From assembly GCA_003339415.1 (NCBI GenBank), contig PDHQ01000001.1, positions 186,001 through 250,000 on the forward strand: a stretch of 64,000 nt of DNA, written 5' to 3'. Under the pieces are notes generated by a model that made no database searches, was not told the DNA's origin, and saw only the letters and a list, made by a program, of their open reading frames with translations. Position 1 is the stretch's first letter, and every line of letters starts with the position of its first letter. The position numbers and the translations under genes were made by a program. This document shows, in pieces, positions 22,756 through 37,584 of the stretch. Source of the DNA: Ophiocordyceps camponoti-saundersi (nom. inval.) (Eukaryota; Ascomycota; Sordariomycetes; Hypocreales; Ophiocordycipitaceae).

Positions 22756-24170
22756 GAATTGGCACTCGTTCATCAAAGTTACCACCACTCTATGCACGTA
22801 CTGTATGTATATATGTGTGTGTGGATGTACGGGTATGTGTGAATGACTGAAGTAACGAACCCAAACCATCATCAGCACATCAACAACCCATCATCACTCC
22901 ATACTTGCCTACCTACGGATACATCAACCCTCCAATAGATGCACCGACTCGCAACCTAGGTAGCTAGGTACGGATACAGATACTCCGTACACATTATAAG
23001 CTCCAGACTAAAAGGCACATCAGCACCTCCGCAGATACGAAGCCGAAAACCCTTGAAAATGGAACAGTACCTACATGCATACAAACACACATACAGCCTA
23101 TAACAGAACAAAAGCCAGCCGAAGCAAAGAAAGCATAAAAAAGAAATAGTAAAGATACATTACGACGGTGATGCCGCAGTTGCATAACTGAGAACCAAAG
23201 GGCCTCTTCACATATACGTTCCCTGTTACTACCTACCTACATACTTACCTCGTCAGCTTCAATCTGTCCGCCGGCCGAATTGAAGAACAAGACGACGGAT
23301 CCCGAGGGAAGCCAGAGCCGATCCTGACCGAGAGGAAGAAACGGTAGTGGTTGAGGCGACGGATTCAGGGACTTGGACAATCCGCTCTTTTACATGCCAG
23401 AGAAAGACACGAGAAGCTCTCTCTCTCTCTCTCACTGTCTCTCTCCCTCATACGTATTTCTACACTTACACATACACTTATACAGACATACATGTGTTCG
23501 TACGCACAGCTGCTTTCTCAGTTCATAGTACAGAAAGAAAAAAGACAGATCGAGTAGCCCAGCTCTGTCTATACCTAGCTATGTGAGAGAGATTGTGAGA
23601 GGGAGAGAAAGAAACAAGAGACACGAACTTGATGCCCTTACGGATACACGACACAAACTCGCATCCTACGGAAGCAACCTCGACACCAGAACCAAACTCC
23701 CGAAGACAAGCAAACAGGCCCCCCCCCCCCCCAAGTTCCGAAAAAAAGTCAACCTCCAGCAGTTTCCCTCCCGTACGTACTTAATTCACAAAGACAGCAA
23801 CTTTATATCAACCCTGTTTTCCATTCATCATCATCAAGTTGATACGGCTGGAATACATACATTATCGTCAAGGCATTAGACACGGCGAAGCCATCATCAC
23901 ACTGAACCCATCGAGCAAGGCATCACGTTAGATAAGGCATCATCATCACTCAGGCGCAAAACTTGCTGGAAAATGCAATCTCTTTTTTAGTTTGGCTAAT
24001 TCTGGTCATAACGTCGTAGCTACTTCTCGGCACATGCCCCAACGTGAGGAATCTACCTCGAAATACTGCATCTTGGGCTGTCCGGTCCCCCCCCCATCTC
24101 ATAGCAAATTGGCGTCGCCACAGCTTGTTTCTGCGGCTCACATCTTAAACGCTCGTCTACCATCGGAGAG
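22059..24170. other. Microsatellite-rich gene desert
   Basis: About 2.1 kb with no supportable gene. It holds TATG/CATA tetranucleotide runs (22455-22482, 22561-22583), a (GA)n run at 22722-22751, TACC repeats, CT runs at 23418-23440 and a C14 tract at about 23718-23732. TACGGAT heptamers recur (22914, 22969, 23639). The part next to 22058 should hold the DUF4419 promoter. Confidence 0.6.
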
Positions 24171-25418
24171 TCACTCGCGACTGTCCTCTTTCACGCGCTT
24201 GACGCGCTCGACAAGCTGTGGGTAAATCTTGTCACTCGACTGGATGCCGCAGACCTTGGTAACAACATCATCGGCCGTATTGTCGGCCATGATCTTGGCC
24301 AACTCCTTCGACTCTTCGTCCTCTTCCACGTTCTGGAACCGGAAGCACATCTCGATGGCGTCTAGGAGATATTTGATGGACTGGCCCTTCTCGGCGAGCT
24401 CGGCAGCAGGGCCGACGAAGCGCTCCTTGCGCGACAGCTTGCGAAGAGGAGCGCGACCGACACGCTCAACAGCGTCCTCCAAATGGGGATTGCCGATGCG
24501 CTTAATGATCTTCTCCATGTAGGCCGTTTGCTCCTCCTCAGACACTTCGTGCTTGTTGACAATGAGATTCTTCGTCTCCGTCAACGCACCTCGGACCTCG
24601 GCCATGATGTCCTTGTCCTGAAGAGCATCGTAGACGGTACGCTTGCGGCGGTTGTAACCGTGATAAGCTGCCGTAGCATGACCGGTGTTGACGGTGTAGA
24701 GCTTGCGCTCGATGAAGGGCGCGAGATTATCCACCCAGTTGACTCCTTTGATTGAAGGTATGCCAATGTCCTGGAAGGGGGTCTTGTCGACCACCCACTC
24801 GAAAAACTTCTCCAGCTTCACGTCCAAGCCAGCGTTGGGATCCTGAGCGGGGACGATCCTGTCGATGGCCGAATTGGCATAACGGGCGCGCAAGTGATGA
24901 TCCTCGAGGCGTTCGGCTGACGTGTTCCGAACGTCCTTGATGTGCTCTGCCAACGTGTCGGTGGCACCGATGGCGTTCTCACACGCAATGACGTACAAGG
25001 GCGGGGCGTCTGGAGAACGGCGATCGATGCCCTTGGCCAGGACGGGAGCAATGAATTTGAGAATATTGGGGCCAACAGAGCAGGTGGCAATGTCGGCCGT
25101 GCTGATTTCTTGAATCAACTCCTCCTCGTGCGTCTTAGAATTGATTGCACGGTATTTGGTGATGGTAAGTTCGTCAGTGCCCTCGGCGCCGACTTCGATG
25201 ACTTTGTACGAAGGCGTGGCATTGAGACGGTCGATGAGGGAATCGACAACGTCAGCGAAGACGACTTCGTACCCGGAATTGTGAAGGAAGCAAGCGACGA
25301 AGCCACGGCCTGGTTTTGTGGTACGCTGGTCAGTGATATACGAGGAAAAGGGAAGGCAACACGATCACGAACCAATGTTGCCGGCGCCGAAGTGAACAGC
25401 CTTCTTGGGAGCGGCCAT
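24171..25418 (-). CDS. Mannitol-1-phosphate 5-dehydrogenase
   Basis: Exons 25418-25373 and 25309-24171 give 394 aa; the 63-nt intron interrupts the nucleotide-binding loop, and splicing gives FGAGNIGRGF. Family landmarks follow: [30 protein letters not shown], a central [17 protein letters not shown] with the polyol-dehydrogenase catalytic region, and a helical C-terminal domain. The length matches fungal MPDH (about 390). It interconverts fructose-6-phosphate and mannitol-1-phosphate with NAD(H), the entry to mannitol storage and stress protection in the cytosol. The next gene on the same strand, 2 kb away, encodes glucose-6-phosphate isomerase, which supplies fructose-6-phosphate. Confidence 0.93.
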
Positions 25419-27382
25419 GGTGGTATGAAGTGGTATGGAGAGTCGGGTATCAGGAGATTGCTGAGAATGACGAGTGGAAGGTGACGATGGAGGTGACGAG
25501 GATGATGCGGAGATGATGAAGAAGAATCGACGGGTTGGACGGGGAGAGAGAGAGGATAGAAGATCAAAGGGGAGAGGGAGGAGGAGACAGGTGAAGGTGA
25601 AGGTGGGCGTACCTAATGAAGGTTATATAATGAGGAAGGCAGCTGCTGGCCAAACAAGTGCACGGGAAATCGTGAGAGGGGCAAGTGGGACTGACAATTC
25701 GTGCGTTAGTAAGCTAATAGCGTTTGACGAACAGCCCTGGTCATGTCCGTACTCGCTACCAACGTATGACGAGCTCGGCTCGCGTAACGAAGCCGTACTC
25801 AGTACCTGTTTCCCTACCTCATGCAAGCGACACAGGCGCCTGCGGACCATGACGACAATGCGTGGGTCCAGGCAAGAATGACGACGGTGTCCCAAGGGGC
25901 TGAGGAGCGGGGCACGACTCGCTTGTACGGGGTACGCGAATGGTGGGCCGCGTCCTGCGTGGGACCGCAGGTAGCCAATACGAGAGTGGCAGTTTACATG
26001 GACTCAGGCCCTTGACCGAGGCTTTGTTGTTGGGCGTTACTGCTTCGGCTGAGGGAACGAGCAGGGAAGGAAGGCACCTTGCAGTGGCTGCAGGATGACA
26101 CAGGTGCAGTCCCCTCTCGCCATTGCTTCCCTACCACCCCTACCTAGACGGCATCATCATCACTTCACTTTCTTTCTCTCTCTCTCTCTCTCTCAATCAG
26201 CAAGCCAGAAGAGTAGCTGTCTACCTTGATTATTTTTATTTTTATTTTCCAATCTTTTCTCTCTTCTGGCCAAGCCGTCATCGTTACTCAAACGAGACGA
26301 ACGAGACGCGCCCCTTCCCCACTACGATCGATTCCCTCCGATCTCATCGAGCGAGTCGGTTCGGTACCTCCTACAACCCGCAGGCAAATACATTATGAAG
26401 CGGTTGACTCGGAAAAGGCCATTTGAATATCCGTAGAGTATTTTTGAATAGTTGGATTGAATCACTCCTTCTGCACTTTTCATTTACCCTCCGTATTTGC
26501 CCTCATGGTTCCGGCAATCTCCATCTCCCGGGTTGCCAGTCATCAACAGTCGGACATGCTACCTACGACCGAGGTAATCATTACATAAAGTGTAGATGGG
26601 ATCGAGGAAAGAATTCACGATCGATCATTACGTACGACCAGCCTACTCCCACCACCTGGTACTATGTGGAAAACTACCTACCTAGCCACGAGGCAAATCA
26701 CCTCCCAGAGTTTCAAATGGCGCTGCCAAAGCCTAAACTCGGTGCTACAGCACAGCACTAACAGGTACCTTGCTATCCGAACAATAGAGCGCTAGAGGCA
26801 TATCGATAGAGGGACAACGCACTGAGCTTCTTGCGTTTGAGCCGCCCCGTTCAGAACGAGGCCGCCGTCAGGGGGAACTACCGAGCACAAGCCTCGAGAA
26901 CTGACCTGACACTAAATCCCACCATCTCATAGGCGCAGTCGAAATGCTGCTGCTGTTTTTATTTTCAAGGTACGGGGAGACACCAAGTCGTGGCTATCGC
27001 CGGCCTTGACGTGCGGACATGCAATCCACTCAGGAATTACCCGAATGGAGTAGCCGACGGTGAACCCCCTCCCTCACTTTATTCTCCGTGGCCCCGCTCG
27101 AATCCCCCTCGTTGCTGCAGATGAGCGGTGAAGCATCTTAAAGACCCAGAGCTACTGCTAAGGACCAGTCGTGCGTGCATATGTAGGGCATGTTGGTAGT
27201 AGGAACCTAGGGAAGCAGGTGTACCGAAGCGAGGCATCTAAAGAGCACGTACGTACGTACGGATACATATGTAGCTCATCAAAGGAAAAGGGGGAAAAGG
27301 GAGTACCAAACCCCATCAGATGGGACAAAAACAAAGTCTTGATTGCTTTTCCCATCCCTATGTATATCAACCTGTAGCTGCA
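25419..27382. other. Intergenic region upstream of MPDH
   Basis: About 2 kb without a credible gene. It has a CT run at 26168-26194, a TTTTTA-type patch at 26230-26250, an ATCCGTA site at 26429 and CGTA repeats at 27248-27260. Small ORFs are short and lack family features. Confidence 0.5.
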
Positions 27383-29251
<1,869 letters not shown>

Positions 29252-29873
29252 GGTAGCTGGCAGAGGGGAAAGATTGAGGAGTATTTGTTTGAGAGGTTGG
29301 AAGATGCGACGATAGACGATGAATATAGCGGACAGTGGCAAAGATACTACCCTGGTTGCGAGGAGAAGATGACAGCTGTGGGAAGCCAATTGACCAAGGT
29401 GTTTGGCAAAAGTGGCGGCAAACGTGGGAGAGCTTTCTCAGTGACGGTTTCGTTTGGCGGCGAACCCCGCATCCTCCCTCAACCCCGCTGTCCCCAGGTC
29501 ACGTCTAGGGTAACCCGATTGAGCTCACCGGGTTGTGTGCCCCTTGTCCTACGGATAGCTTCTGTTCTGCCCAAGTCGCCTCTAAACTGTCTCTCTCCTT
29601 GTTGCTGTCCAACTCAAGCTTATCCATACCTACATACCTATCCCTGTTTCCAGCCAAACTCCCCGACCTTCAATTGATACATTCATCTGCAGGTCCGAGC
29701 CTCCGGCGCAGCCATGTGTCATCTGGACGATGATGCCCTGTTCATTTTTGACAAGAAAGAAACCACAGTAAAATCGAATCACCATCTCGTCCGTCACGAC
29801 GAGCCAAAGAAGAAGAAAAAAGAATAGAGGCTAAAGGATAAGCTTCCCTGTAGCTGTCGCATTCCTTGGTCGT
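29252..29873. promoter_or_regulatory. Intergenic region upstream of pgi1
   Basis: About 620 bp between the isomerase ATG and the Sch9 stop. On the minus strand it should contain the isomerase promoter. No clear TATA box and no ORF with family features is seen. Confidence 0.4.
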
Positions 29874-31989
29874 TCATCGATTGTCCTGCATGCTGCCCAC
29901 AAACGATGGGTCCTTGACACTTCCGCCGGCATCGCCCAGACCCGCAATGGGCCTGTTATAGCTGAAGCCTTGAAACTGATTTTGCATCGTCTGTGACAGC
30001 GTCGGTCCTTCGACGTACGAATCTTGCGGTGCCTCCGACGTGAACTCGGGGTCAAAATTGGCCGTGTCCAATGCGTCAACCTGAACGCCAGTGTTAGCGA
30101 GCCGCCAAACCGACGAGACAACAGGACTAAACAACTCACCACGCTGGGCTTGAACGCAGGCTCGTACTTGCGTTGCAGCAGCTTCCGCCAGTCTATAGCG
30201 TGGAAGAAGGGGTGCGCTTTGATTTCGGCTGAGCCGTTTGCGCCAAGCCGCTCCTCGGGGTTGCGATTGAGCAGCTTCGTCAGCAGATCCTTAGCCGCCG
30301 GAGGCACCACATCGGAAAAGTGCAACGGTTCCGACAGGATCTTGCGATACATCTCGTTGGTGTTCTCGTCGTAAAAGGGCGGAAGCCCCGTCAGCATTTC
30401 GTACAGCAACACGCCCAGCGTCCACCAATCGACAGTCTTGTTGTAGCCCTTGCCCATCAGCAGCTCGGGCGCCAGATACTCTGGTGTACCGCAAAACGTG
30501 TTGGTCCGGTCCTCGTCCTTCATGTCGAGCTTGCAAAGGCCAAAGTCGCACAGAGCAATGTGACCCTGATAGTCGAGTAGAATGTTTTCGGGCTTGAGAT
30601 CGCGATAGATGACGCTGAAGCCGTGCAAGCATTCCAGGGCGCACAACAGCTCAGCCGTGTAGAAGCGAGACCGATTGACGTCAAAACGGTGTTCCTTCTG
30701 CAGGTGGTGGAAAAGCTCGCCGCCATTGACAAAGGCCAGCACAAAGTAGAGCTTCTCGGGCGATTGGAAGCTGAATTTCAGCGGAACGATGAAGGGGTTG
30801 TTGATTTGTGCCAAGACGGAGCGCTCGGCAAGTGTGTGAGCGACCTCGGAGCGCGAGATGATGTGTGCCTTGCGAATCGTCTTAAGGGCGTAGATGCGGC
30901 TCGTATCCTTTTTGCGTACCTGCATCACCTTGCCGAAGCTGCCCTTGCCGACAACCTTGAGCAGTTCAAAGTCCTCGATCTTGAGCTTCCCCTCCCGGGT
31001 CTCGACGTACTCGACGCCGACCTTGATCTTGCCGCTGCCGTACTGCACGTCGACCCATTCGGTGCCGCTGAGCCCCTCGGCCTTTTGCCGCTGGGCATGT
31101 TCGGCCGCCGCTTTCTCACGATCCTTCTTGCTGGCTTTGGGATCCTCCACGTATGGCTGCCGCTCCTCGAATCGTGGATTGACGCGGGCAACGCCTAGGA
31201 AGATGTCTTGGCTCCGGCCAGAGCCAGGCGCAGCAGTGGGATTTCTCATATACAGGTGGATGACAAGTTCGGTGACGCGAGAGACGTCAAACTTGTACTG
31301 GGTGCTAGGTCCTGCCCATAGAGGGTTCTCTGGATTCCCATCGATGGAGGTGACGAACACCTGGACCTTGTCGAAGTCGAGAAGCGCGTAGGGCATGTAC
31401 TTGCCCGAAATACGCCCATGATTGGTTGGGATGCCACCGAATCCACCGGCCGAAGAGTGTGGCCTGCTAGAGCCGTTTACGAAGGGTGCCGCAGGCCGCT
31501 GAGAGGAGGAGGGTCGGACGGAGCCGGACAGATTGGAGGCGTTGCTCGACGACTGTGAGCCTTGGTGCTGCGAAGCAAAGGCATTTCGATGTTGCTCAGG
31601 AAGAGCGAAGCCTTGTCCCTCGTGAAGCGTCACGACGAGGATGCCGGGCTTGGGGGGTTTGACGACAGGAGCTTGGGTCATGTCCTCAGAGGCAGCTGGT
31701 GACAAGTGAAACGTCAGCCCGGCGGAGGTGGGAGATGTCATGAGCTCTTTACCAATGGCATTCTCGGTGGTCGGGGTCGTGACTCCAGTGGCGAGTTGAG
31801 CCTTTTCGTCCTTGTCTGTGATGGTAGAAGTGGAGGGGGATCGGGAGAAGGCGCTTAAAGGGCCCAGATGCGTTTCCTTGAGTTCTGTCAGGGGTGGCGA
31901 TCGTCAGGGTCAGCGGTGGGCAACAATGGCTATTAGACGAAGGCCGGAATATGGCTGAGGAACATACTCTTGGTGAGTTTCCACGACAT
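29874..31989 (-). CDS. sch9: AGC-family protein kinase Sch9 (C2 + kinase)
   Basis: Exons 31989-31968 (22 nt, MSWKLTK), 31884-30140 and 30080-29874 give 657 aa. The tiny first exon restores MSWKLTKKLKETHLGPLS, a start typical of Sch9-type kinases. A C2-like region (about 85-300) precedes the kinase domain: glycine loop GKGSFGKV (about 320), YALKTIRKA lysine, YRDLKPEN, CDFGLCKL and activation loop TFCGTPEYLAPE. The tail keeps the AGC turn region (FDPEFTSEAP) and hydrophobic motif (FQGFSY), which TORC1 phosphorylates in yeast Sch9. It links nutrient state to growth, ribosome synthesis and lifespan. A shared upstream region separates it from the divergent beta'-COP gene. Confidence 0.94.
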
Positions 31990-33717
31990 CGTTGCGGACG
32001 GGGATAAAGTGTGTCGATGCGGGGGAGGACGAGGCCGAGCAGTTGGTCGAAATCGTGGCCGGTAGGGGCGCGGGGCAGATGGGGATGGCTATCAAGGAAG
32101 TGTCCCGCGCGACGCGGCGCAGTGCGTAAAGACGTAGTCGGTAGGCAGGTATGAATGGCGGATATAGGTAGGACGGAAGGTAGGTGGATAGGTAGGTAGG
32201 TAGGTAGGTGATGGGTAGCGAAGAGGGAGAGACTGGCGAGAAAGGGGATGGACGCAGCGGCGGCCAGCTGGTGCCAGCTGGAAGGCAGTCAGATAATGGG
32301 TGTACGTAGGAGGTAGGCGGGAAGGTAGGGAACCAGACAGCCGGTCAGCTGGTGTGCCAGTAGATGAAGAGGCAAGCCGAGGAGACAAGGGATGGGGGGG
32401 GGGGGTGAGAGGTAAACTGTAGGTTGCAGTGGCGGCGCTGGCAGATTTGAGACGAGCGTTGGCGCTGATAAGAGACAAACCCCGCAGACGCCTCGAGCAG
32501 CAGCCGTCGATGCTTAGGGGGATGGAGACGGGGAGTCACTGTGTGGACTGTATATATTCGTCGCGAGAGAATTGGAAGTTCGTGCTGCCGCAAAAGGGGA
32601 TCCCAGAGAGGGGTGGACTACCTGCCAGCCTCGGCGAGGTATACCGAGGGAGATGAGACGGGAGAGGCGCGAACAATGCGCGCAGACAACGCTGACAAGG
32701 GACGAAAAGCACGCTCGAGTGTCTGGTTAGCACAAGGAGGAGGCGAAGCTGCATGTATCGAGCACGGATAACCTTACCCAAGTTGTCTGTGTATGTACCG
32801 TACTCTCTGCCTTTGAGGCGCCCAGCTACTGCGGCCACACGTGGGAGAGGAAAAGGGCTGGTGGATATCGGAGGAGAGGGGTAAAAGGGGCTAAGCACTG
32901 TGACGATATGTGGTGCAATTGCGGCGTTATTACAGTGCGCATGGCATGTCATTGAAGCCGCGAGAGTTGGAGATGGAGGTACCGCCCGTTCTGCTGTTGT
33001 ACGGCCGGATGCAAGGCGAAACCGGGCTCTCTCACACTGTTGGCAAGAAGACGTCATGCGCCTCCTGATCATTTCCGCTCTCTCCTGGAAAAGAAGGCAT
33101 CCGGAATTCGCGTGAGAGGAAGTGAACGGATCAATGTTACCTGAGGTAATACAAAGCATGCAATTGTTCTTTACATGCATACATACGGGCAGATAATAAA
33201 ACAATAACCTGCTCCCGACGAGTGCGTCTGAGGAAGCACAATCACCACAGATAGGTCCCTTATCGAGTCTGCCCTCATCACGGCTTTTCTCATTGTTCGG
33301 CACGTGAGACTGCCAAACGCTGCCCCCCCCCCCAATCCCCCTCTCATTAATATCCATGTTACGTAAACATTTCCCGGCTAGATGGACACGTCGACCACCT
33401 ATTATTGCAGCAGCTGCAGCCAGCCAACGAGGGGCACTGGAGGTCGAAAATTAAGGGCGACCAAAAAAAAAAAACCCAGTTGATACCTGAAATCCAAGGC
33501 CATCAGCCAGCCTGGCCCATTCAACCAACATCTCCTTCGCTCATCGCAGGCACAAGGACGTCAACATCCTCTGCTGCTCTGTTCGTGAGCTTCGTCTCCG
33601 TCGATGCTGCAACGGCATATACAGCTCCTCGTCGACTCCTGCCCGTCGCATGGTGACCGACTCGCCTAGCTTCAGCCTGCGCAGAAAACGACCTGTGTGC
33701 TGGCAGCCGTTTCCACG
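31990..33717. promoter_or_regulatory. Divergent intergenic region between sch9 and beta'-COP
   Basis: About 1.7 kb. It contains GGTA repeats (32185-32210), a G10 run at 32394-32404, a C10 run at 33325-33334 and an A-run at 33462-33474. ORFs here are low-complexity; no gene is supported. Confidence 0.45.
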
Positions 33718-36531
33718 ATGAGATTGGACGTCAAGGCGAGCATCATCTCCTTCCCCCTGTGTCACCAGGGAGCTCAGAGCGTCGCCGCTGATACCGCGCA
33801 GCGCCAGCTGTTTGCCCGCAGTGAGCGGGTGAAAGGGATCGATTTTCACCCTCACGAGCCATGGATCCTCACTACCCTTTACAGCGGTGCGTCCGTCTAT
33901 CCTCATGACCTCTTCTTCTTCGGTTCTTGTTCAAGTCTGATTTCCACTTTAAATCGCAGGCCATGCCTACATCTGGTCCTACGAGACGCAGCAAATTGTC
34001 AAGACATTCGAGCTTACTGACGTGCCTGTTCGCGCCGGCCGATTCGTCTCCCGTAAGAATTGGATCGTCTGCGGCTCCGACGACTTCCAGCTGCGCGTAT
34101 ACAACTACAACACGTCGGAGAAAATCACGTCCTTCGAGGCCCATCCTGACTACATCCGGGCCATTGCCGTTCATCCGAGCCTGCCCTTCATCTTGACCGC
34201 GTCCGATGACATGACCATCAAGCTCTGGGATTGGGACAAGGGCTGGAAGTGCGTTCAGGTCTTCGAGGGCCATAGTCATTACGTCATGGGCCTAGCCATC
34301 AACCCCAAAGACACAAACACCTTCGCCTCGGCCTGCCTCGACCGCACCGTCAAGATATGGAGTCTCGGCTCCGGCACAGCAAACTTCACCCTCGAGGCTC
34401 ACGAGACCAAGGGCGTCAATCACGTCGACTACTACCCACACTCTGACAAGCCCTATCTCCTCACCACGTCCGACGACCGAACCGTCAAGGTATGGGACTA
34501 TACCACCAAGTCCCTAATCGCAACCCTCGAGGGCCACACCAACAATGTCTCCTTCGCCTGCTACCACCCCGAGCTGCCCGTCATCATCTCCGGCTCCGAG
34601 GACGGCACAATCCGCGTCTGGCACGCAAACACCTATCGCTTCGAGCAGTCACTCAACTACAGCCTCGAGCGTGCCTGGTGCGTTGCCTACCAAAAGGGAC
34701 AGCAGGGCGTTGCTGTTGGTTTCGACGATGGTGCCGTCGTCATCAAACTCGGCCGCGAGGAGCCTGCCGTCTCCATGGATACCTCGGGCAAGCTGATCTG
34801 GGCGCGACATAACGAGGTTGTGTCTTCCATCATCAAAGGAGATGCCTCTATCAAGGACAACGATCCCATCTCGCTCCCGACAAAGGACCTCGGGACGTGT
34901 GAGGTCTACCCGCAAACGCTGATACACTCACCCAACGGCCGCTTCGTCGCCGTCTGCGGAGACGGCGAATACATCATCTATACGGCCCTGGCCTGGCGCA
35001 ACAAGGCCTTTGGCTCTGCCCTGGACTTTGTCTGGGCTTCCAAGGACAACAGCAACGACTTTGCCATTCGCGAATCGCCCATGAGTGTCAAGGTGTATAA
35101 GAATTTTGTGGAAAAGAGCGGTGGCTTGGACGTCGGCTTTCAGGCAGAGGGGCTCACAGGGGGCGTCTTGCTCGGCGTCGTCGGACAGGGCGGCGTGTCT
35201 TTCTTCGACTGGGCTACGGGCGGCCTGGTGCGGAGGATCGAGGTCGAACCCAAGCAGGTTTGTGAGCATGGCCTGGCTGACTCGACCTGGCTGCTGACGG
35301 TGTGCAGGTCTACTGGTCGGACAGCAGCGAGCTGGTGGCCATCGTCTGCGACGATACCTTTTACGTGCTGCGATTTTCCCGCGAGAGCTATCTTGAGGCG
35401 GTGCAGTCTGGTCAGGTCGAAGAAGACGGCGTCGAGGCTGCGTTCGAGGTCATCACCGACATAAGTGAAAGGTGAGAGCGTCCGTCGCGTCGTGTTGCCT
35501 TGGCAGTCGTGGCTGACCTGCATGATAGTGTCCGAACAGGTGAATGGGTTGGAGACTGTTTCATCTATACCAACAGCACCAATCGGCTCAACTACCTGGT
35601 CGGCGACCAGACCTATACCGTCTCCCATTTCGACAAGCCCATGTACGTCCTCGGCTACATCCAAAGAGATTCCCGCATCTACCTTGCCGACAAGGATGTC
35701 AATGTCACGTCGTTTGGCCTGTCGCTGCCTGTGCTGGAGTATCAGACGCTGGTTCTTCGTGAAGACATGGAAACGGCCGCGGAGCTCCTACCGACGATAC
35801 CGGCCGATCAGCTGAACAAGATCGCTCGCTTCTTGGAAGGACAGGGTCACAAGGAGCTGGCCCTCGAGGTCGCGACCGACGACGAACACAAGTTCGACCT
35901 GGCCCTGGCACTGAACCAGCTAGACATTGCGCTGGATCTGGCTCGCAAGGCGGACGTGGACCACAAGTGGAAGACGGTGGGAGACGCCGCCCTGGCCGGG
36001 TGGGAAGTGGCCCTCGCAGCCGAGTGCTTTACGCATGCCAAAGACCTGGGCTCACTACTCTTGCTTCACTCCTCGACCGGAAACAGGGAGGGACTGTCGA
36101 AGCTTGCGGCTCAGGCGGAGGAGAGCAACGCGCACAACGCGGCGTTCTCGTGCTACTGGCTCCTGGGAGACGTGGACCACTGCGTGGAGATGTTGACGAA
36201 GACGGGCCGGCTGGCGGAGGCCGTACTGTTCTCTCAAACCTACAAGCCGAGCCTGACTGTGCCCGTCGTCAAGGACTGGAAGGAGAGTCTGGAGAAGGGG
36301 AAGCGCGGACGGGTGGCGAAGCTCATCGGCGTGCCCGACGAGGACGAGGAACTGTTTCCCGAGTGGGACGCGTGGTTGGAGGCCGAAAGGAACGGCGGTT
36401 CCGCTCTGGACAGCACAGGGCAAGAGAAGACGAACGGCAACGTCGAGAATGTGGCTGAAGCGGCCACCGAGGCGGCGGGAGATGGGGAGGAGGCGGACGA
36501 GTCGGATAAGAGCAGCGAGAATGAGGAATAG
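33718..36531 (+). CDS. sec27: Coatomer subunit beta' (beta'-COP)
   Basis: Join 33718-33735, 33802-33886, 33960-35257, 35308-35471, 35529-36531 gives 855 aa. The 18-nt first exon encodes MRLDVK; joining to RQLFARSERVKGIDFHP gives the conserved Sec27 start. Six or more WD40 repeats follow (for example KLWDWDKGWKC, VKIWSLG, VKVWDYTTK, IRVWHANTYR), then the coatomer WD-associated region and an alpha-solenoid part with an acidic tail. It belongs to the COPI coat and binds dilysine cargo signals for Golgi-to-ER retrieval. Intron 1 (33736-33801) starts GCGAGC and is best read as GC-AG; a CTGAT branch-like site lies just before its AG. It is 66 nt, stop-free and in frame, so its retention would insert 22 residues. 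Confidence 0.93.
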
Positions 36532-37014
36532 AAGGGAAGTCGCAGCGCCTCGTCATGTGCGACATGTCTGTGGTCATGTGCGCGTTCGTGTAGTTGTAGC
36601 GTAGAGACGGATGTAGAAGAAAATAAGGGCGGAGGAAGGGAGTTTGCCAACGGATATCGAACGGCGTATCCGCAGGTTTACGAGGCAAAGTTTCAGTCTG
36701 ATCTTGTTGGGTTTACAGTGACGAGGGATGAATGAACGATGAAACTCATGATGATGAGGGACGTTGGGTTGAAAGACATTGAATGTGAATGTGATGTTGT
36801 GATTATGATTATAATACAACTCCTCCCTACTAGGTAGGGAGGTTGATAATGGGAGGTAGGTGATGACTTCTAACGGCCAACCTCGAAGATGGATGAATCT
36901 CAAGCCTGGGCTTTGTACTGTGCCACGTCTTCCAGCTTCAGCGGAAGAAGGACTGTGAAGGATAAATCGATATGTACTTGAAAATACTCGTCAGCACGAG
37001 TTGGCGGATATGGG
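36532..37014. other. 3' intergenic region between two convergent genes
   Basis: The 480 bp after the coatomer stop hold AT-rich, terminator-like sequence (about 36770-36815) and no ORF of note. The next gene converges from the right. Confidence 0.45.
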
Positions 37015-37584
37015 CTATAGCACAGCAGCAGCGCCAACAGCAGCAGCAGCAGCAACAGCGGCATAAGCGACAGCCCCAACGCCAGTCTGGCGAGCAGCCG
37101 AGTTGCCAGTCCGAGTGCCGGTAGCGGCCGCAGCGTCGGTGGTGGATGAGGGAGCAGAAGTAGCAGCGGCCTTTCTGCTACAGTCGGTGAAAGCGCTCAT
37201 GGTAGTCATGGCAGAGCAAGCCGAGAGCTTATTCTCATTCGCAGAAGCCCAAGAAGCAAGAACGGAGCTATAAGAGCTGAACTGGCTGGTGAGGCTAGCC
37301 GGCGTGGTGAAGTCGCACGGATTCGTCGGCATATCCCTCATGATGGCCGACCTGATCTCCGGCGGAGGCGAAGGAATCGAACTAAAGACCGACTCGGCTG
37401 CGGCGAAACACTCTTGCGATACCTCGCCGCCGCCGCCGCTGATGGAGGTGCCGGTTTGGCGCGGGTGTAGAGGCTTGAGGTGGTCGTCTCGGCGTTGGAT
37501 CAAGGCTAGGTAGTTTACCTCCCCCGATGACGATCCCGCCATGCAGAGGAGGAGGAGAAGAAGGATGTTGAGGTGGGAGAGCAT
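37015..37584 (-). CDS. Small secreted, probably GPI-anchored surface protein
   Basis: Single-exon gene of 189 aa. A strong signal peptide (MLSHLNILLLLLLCMAG) leads into a mature part with few cysteines (FAAAESVF, NPCDF, KLSACSAM, TDCSRKA), a Ser/Thr/Ala-rich linker, and a hydrophobic Ala/Val-rich C-terminus ending AAVL that fits a GPI-attachment signal. The same layout is found in many fungal cell-surface proteins of unknown function. No enzyme motif is seen. It is likely displayed on the plasma membrane or wall. Confidence 0.7.
   Translation of the reverse strand: MLSHLNILLLLLLCMAGSSSGEVNYLALIQRRDDHLKPLHPRQTGTSISGGGGEVSQECFAAAESVFSSIPSPPPEIRSAIMRDMPTNPCDFTTPASLTSQFSSYSSVLASWASANENKLSACSAMTTMSAFTDCSRKAAATSAPSSTTDAAAATGTRTGNSAARQTGVGAVAYAAVAAAAAVGAAAVL

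Noticed and set aside
22454..22878. ORFs on both strands in the TATG/GA repeats
   Set aside because: Tyr/His/Ile- or Ser/Leu-rich microsatellite translations.
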